NCBI GenBank assembly: GCA_946479985.1
Contig: CAMLIF010000056.1
Location: 1-24,888, forward strand
DNA length: 24,888 nucleotides
From: an uncultured Flavobacteriales bacterium
GTDB lineage: Bacteria; Bacteroidota; Bacteroidia; Flavobacteriales; Crocinitomicaceae
Direction: 5' to 3'
Shown: positions 23,761 to 24,888 of the stretch, in pieces
Layout of the letters: every line of letters begins with the position of its first letter
Numbering within the stretch: the stretch's first letter is position 1
Position numbers and translations under genes: made by a program
Notes under the pieces: generated by a model
The model's database searches: none
What the model saw: only the letters and a program-made list of their open reading frames with translations
Told to the model about the DNA's origin: nothing

Positions 23761-24888
23761 TTAGTTCTTAACGAATCTCGCAGAAGTAGAAGCACCTTCC
23801 GAATTCACTATTCTGATAATGTAAACTCCGTTTGTCCATTCTTTACAATTCAATGTCAGTACATTTTCGTTTTTCGCATGAACCAATGTTGAATAAACAG
23901 AACGACCGTTCATGTCCGTCACTTCAACAGTAACAACATCCGTTTTATTCAAACTAAACTGAATATTTGTTTCATCATTGGAAGGATTCGGGTATACCTG
24001 ATGAATGGACAAATCCGCCTGGTAATCAGCCTGAATTAATATCATGTGTGAGTATTCGTATGATCCGTTGTTATCTACTTGTTTCAACCTGTAAATAGTT
24101 GAAGGGTAGTAAGGATTGAAATCGGTAGCAGAATAATTCTGTTGTTCGATAGTAGTTCCTTTAGCCTGAACAATTGCTACTGAAGTAAACACTCCACCAT
24201 CAATTGATCTTTCAACTTCAAAGTAATCAGCATTTTGCTCAGATTCTGTTACCCAGGTCAATTCGTTTGTTCTTCCGGTTGAGAAACCACTGAAGTTCAC
24301 CAGTGCTACCGGAAGCGGAACGGTTGATTGCGCCGCAGCGAATAAAGAGAATCCGTTCATTGCATTTCGCTTAACAATAGTTGCTGTTGATGTACCGTCA
24401 CAAACTCCGTTCAATATCCACGTTGCTCCTGCATCATCTGATTTTTCTACTGTCCAACCGGAAATTCCTGCAACATTTGTCGCTCCTAAACAGTAAAGCG
24501 TTGTGTTGTATGTTCCGCTTGCTGGATTCGCACTTGCATTGATTGTCCAGAATCCCATGTCTTCATCCGGGCTGCTATACGTTGTAGCACATTCAGACAT
24601 TCCGTTTGTATGCAATGGCGGCGTTCCCCAAACATCAAATCTAGACTGTAATCTCGGAATGGTGGTAGAAGAAGTGAAATTGATATTTGCACGTTCATAT
24701 AACGTTGCTGTTCCTAACGGGAAATCGTAAGCACCAGCTGCACCATTCAGTGTTCTGTATAAATTTCCAAAAACATAACTTGTAGTATTTCCAACTGAAA
24801 CAGCAGCATTTGCTCCGTTTGCAACATCTACTCTATTCGCGCCGGTTTGAATTCTTCCCAGGGTTAAAGTAAGCGTTCCTGTTGTTGC
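23761..24888 (-). CDS. T9SS type A sorting domain protein (5' part outside the window)
   Basis: On the minus strand the frame is open from the stop at 23761 to the right edge, giving 375 codons. A TTG at 24615 is not a real start, since the frame continues upstream with strand-rich sequence (ATTGTLTLTLGRIQTG, then YDFPLGTATLYERANINF). The C-terminus has the common linker PLPVALVNFSG, an Ig/FN3-like domain (ELTWVTESEQNADYFEVERS, YRLKQVDNNGSYEYS) and the type A sorting domain (IHQVYPNPSNDETNIQFSL, VTDMNGRSVYS, WTNGVYIIRIV, ARFVKN). It is a large secreted or surface cargo of the type IX system. Function of the N-terminal part is unknown. Confidence 0.9.
   Translation of the reverse strand, partial: ATTGTLTLTLGRIQTGANRVDVANGANAAVSVGNTTSYVFGNLYRTLNGAAGAYDFPLGTATLYERANINFTSSTTIPRLQSRFDVWGTPPLHTNGMSECATTYSSPDEDMGFWTINASANPASGTYNTTLYCLGATNVAGISGWTVEKSDDAGATWILNGVCDGTSTATIVKRNAMNGFSLFAAAQSTVPLPVALVNFSGFSTGRTNELTWVTESEQNADYFEVERSIDGGVFTSVAIVQAKGTTIEQQNYSATDFNPYYPSTIYRLKQVDNNGSYEYSHMILIQADYQADLSIHQVYPNPSNDETNIQFSLNKTDVVTVEVTDMNGRSVYSTLVHAKNENVLTLNCKEWTNGVYIIRIVNSEGASTSARFVKN

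Noticed and set aside
24613..24615. TTG 24615 as the start of the right-edge T9SS protein
   Set aside because: Translation of the same frame to 24888 has no stop and shows more beta-rich domain sequence, so the gene is only truncated by the window.

Overview
The window looks like chromosome of an AT-rich member of the Bacteroidetes (Bacteroidota), most likely Flavobacteriales. Four things support this: two proteins end in a type IX secretion (T9SS) type A sorting domain; several promoters have the Bacteroidetes form TTG-N17..20-TAnnTTTG, often followed by CACC; the small DUF4295 gene follows rpmB and rpmG; and SPII lipoproteins are frequent. A Fluviicola/Crocinitomicaceae-type organism is my guess, but I cannot prove the genus from sequence alone. 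No phage, plasmid, CRISPR, rRNA or tRNA gene was seen. The only mobile-element signal is a REP-associated tyrosine transposase (RAYT) with its palindromes.

Layout. 1-6.9 kb: the 3' end of a secreted T9SS protein, then on the minus strand a run of four genes. In transcription order these are an MbnP-type copper-protein lipoprotein, an MbnH-type di-heme MauG/cytochrome c peroxidase lipoprotein (4-base overlap), a conserved soluble protein of unknown function, and a 974-residue periplasmic-propeller LytS-type histidine kinase. 7.0-10.2 kb: a large AddA/RecB-like helicase-nuclease on the plus strand. 10.2-10.5 kb: a non-coding array of thirteen degenerate 21-bp tandem units in unbroken register. 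10.6-16.1 kb: mainly minus-strand translation genes, rplM-rpsI, rpsB-tsf and pyrH-frr plus a small lipoprotein, interrupted by a DUF2007 gene and a RAYT. These last two converge on a 30-bp perfect palindrome that contains both of their stop codons. A related palindrome lies in frame inside the RAYT gene itself.

16.3-21.3 kb: a DUF4870 membrane protein, a bacterial topoisomerase IB, ftsY, the small cluster rpmB-rpmG-DUF4295 ending in a terminator, and cinA. 21.4-24.9 kb: a DUF4197 lipoprotein, divergent from cinA with nearly touching promoters; a nucleoside phosphorylase followed 2 bases later by a small lipoprotein; and the C-terminal part of a second T9SS cargo protein running off the right edge.

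Most genes are housekeeping (translation, SRP targeting, UMP synthesis, DNA repair). The parts that deserve a second look are the MbnP/MbnH unit with its unknown partner and kinase, the 21-bp phased array, and the RAYT/palindrome locus.
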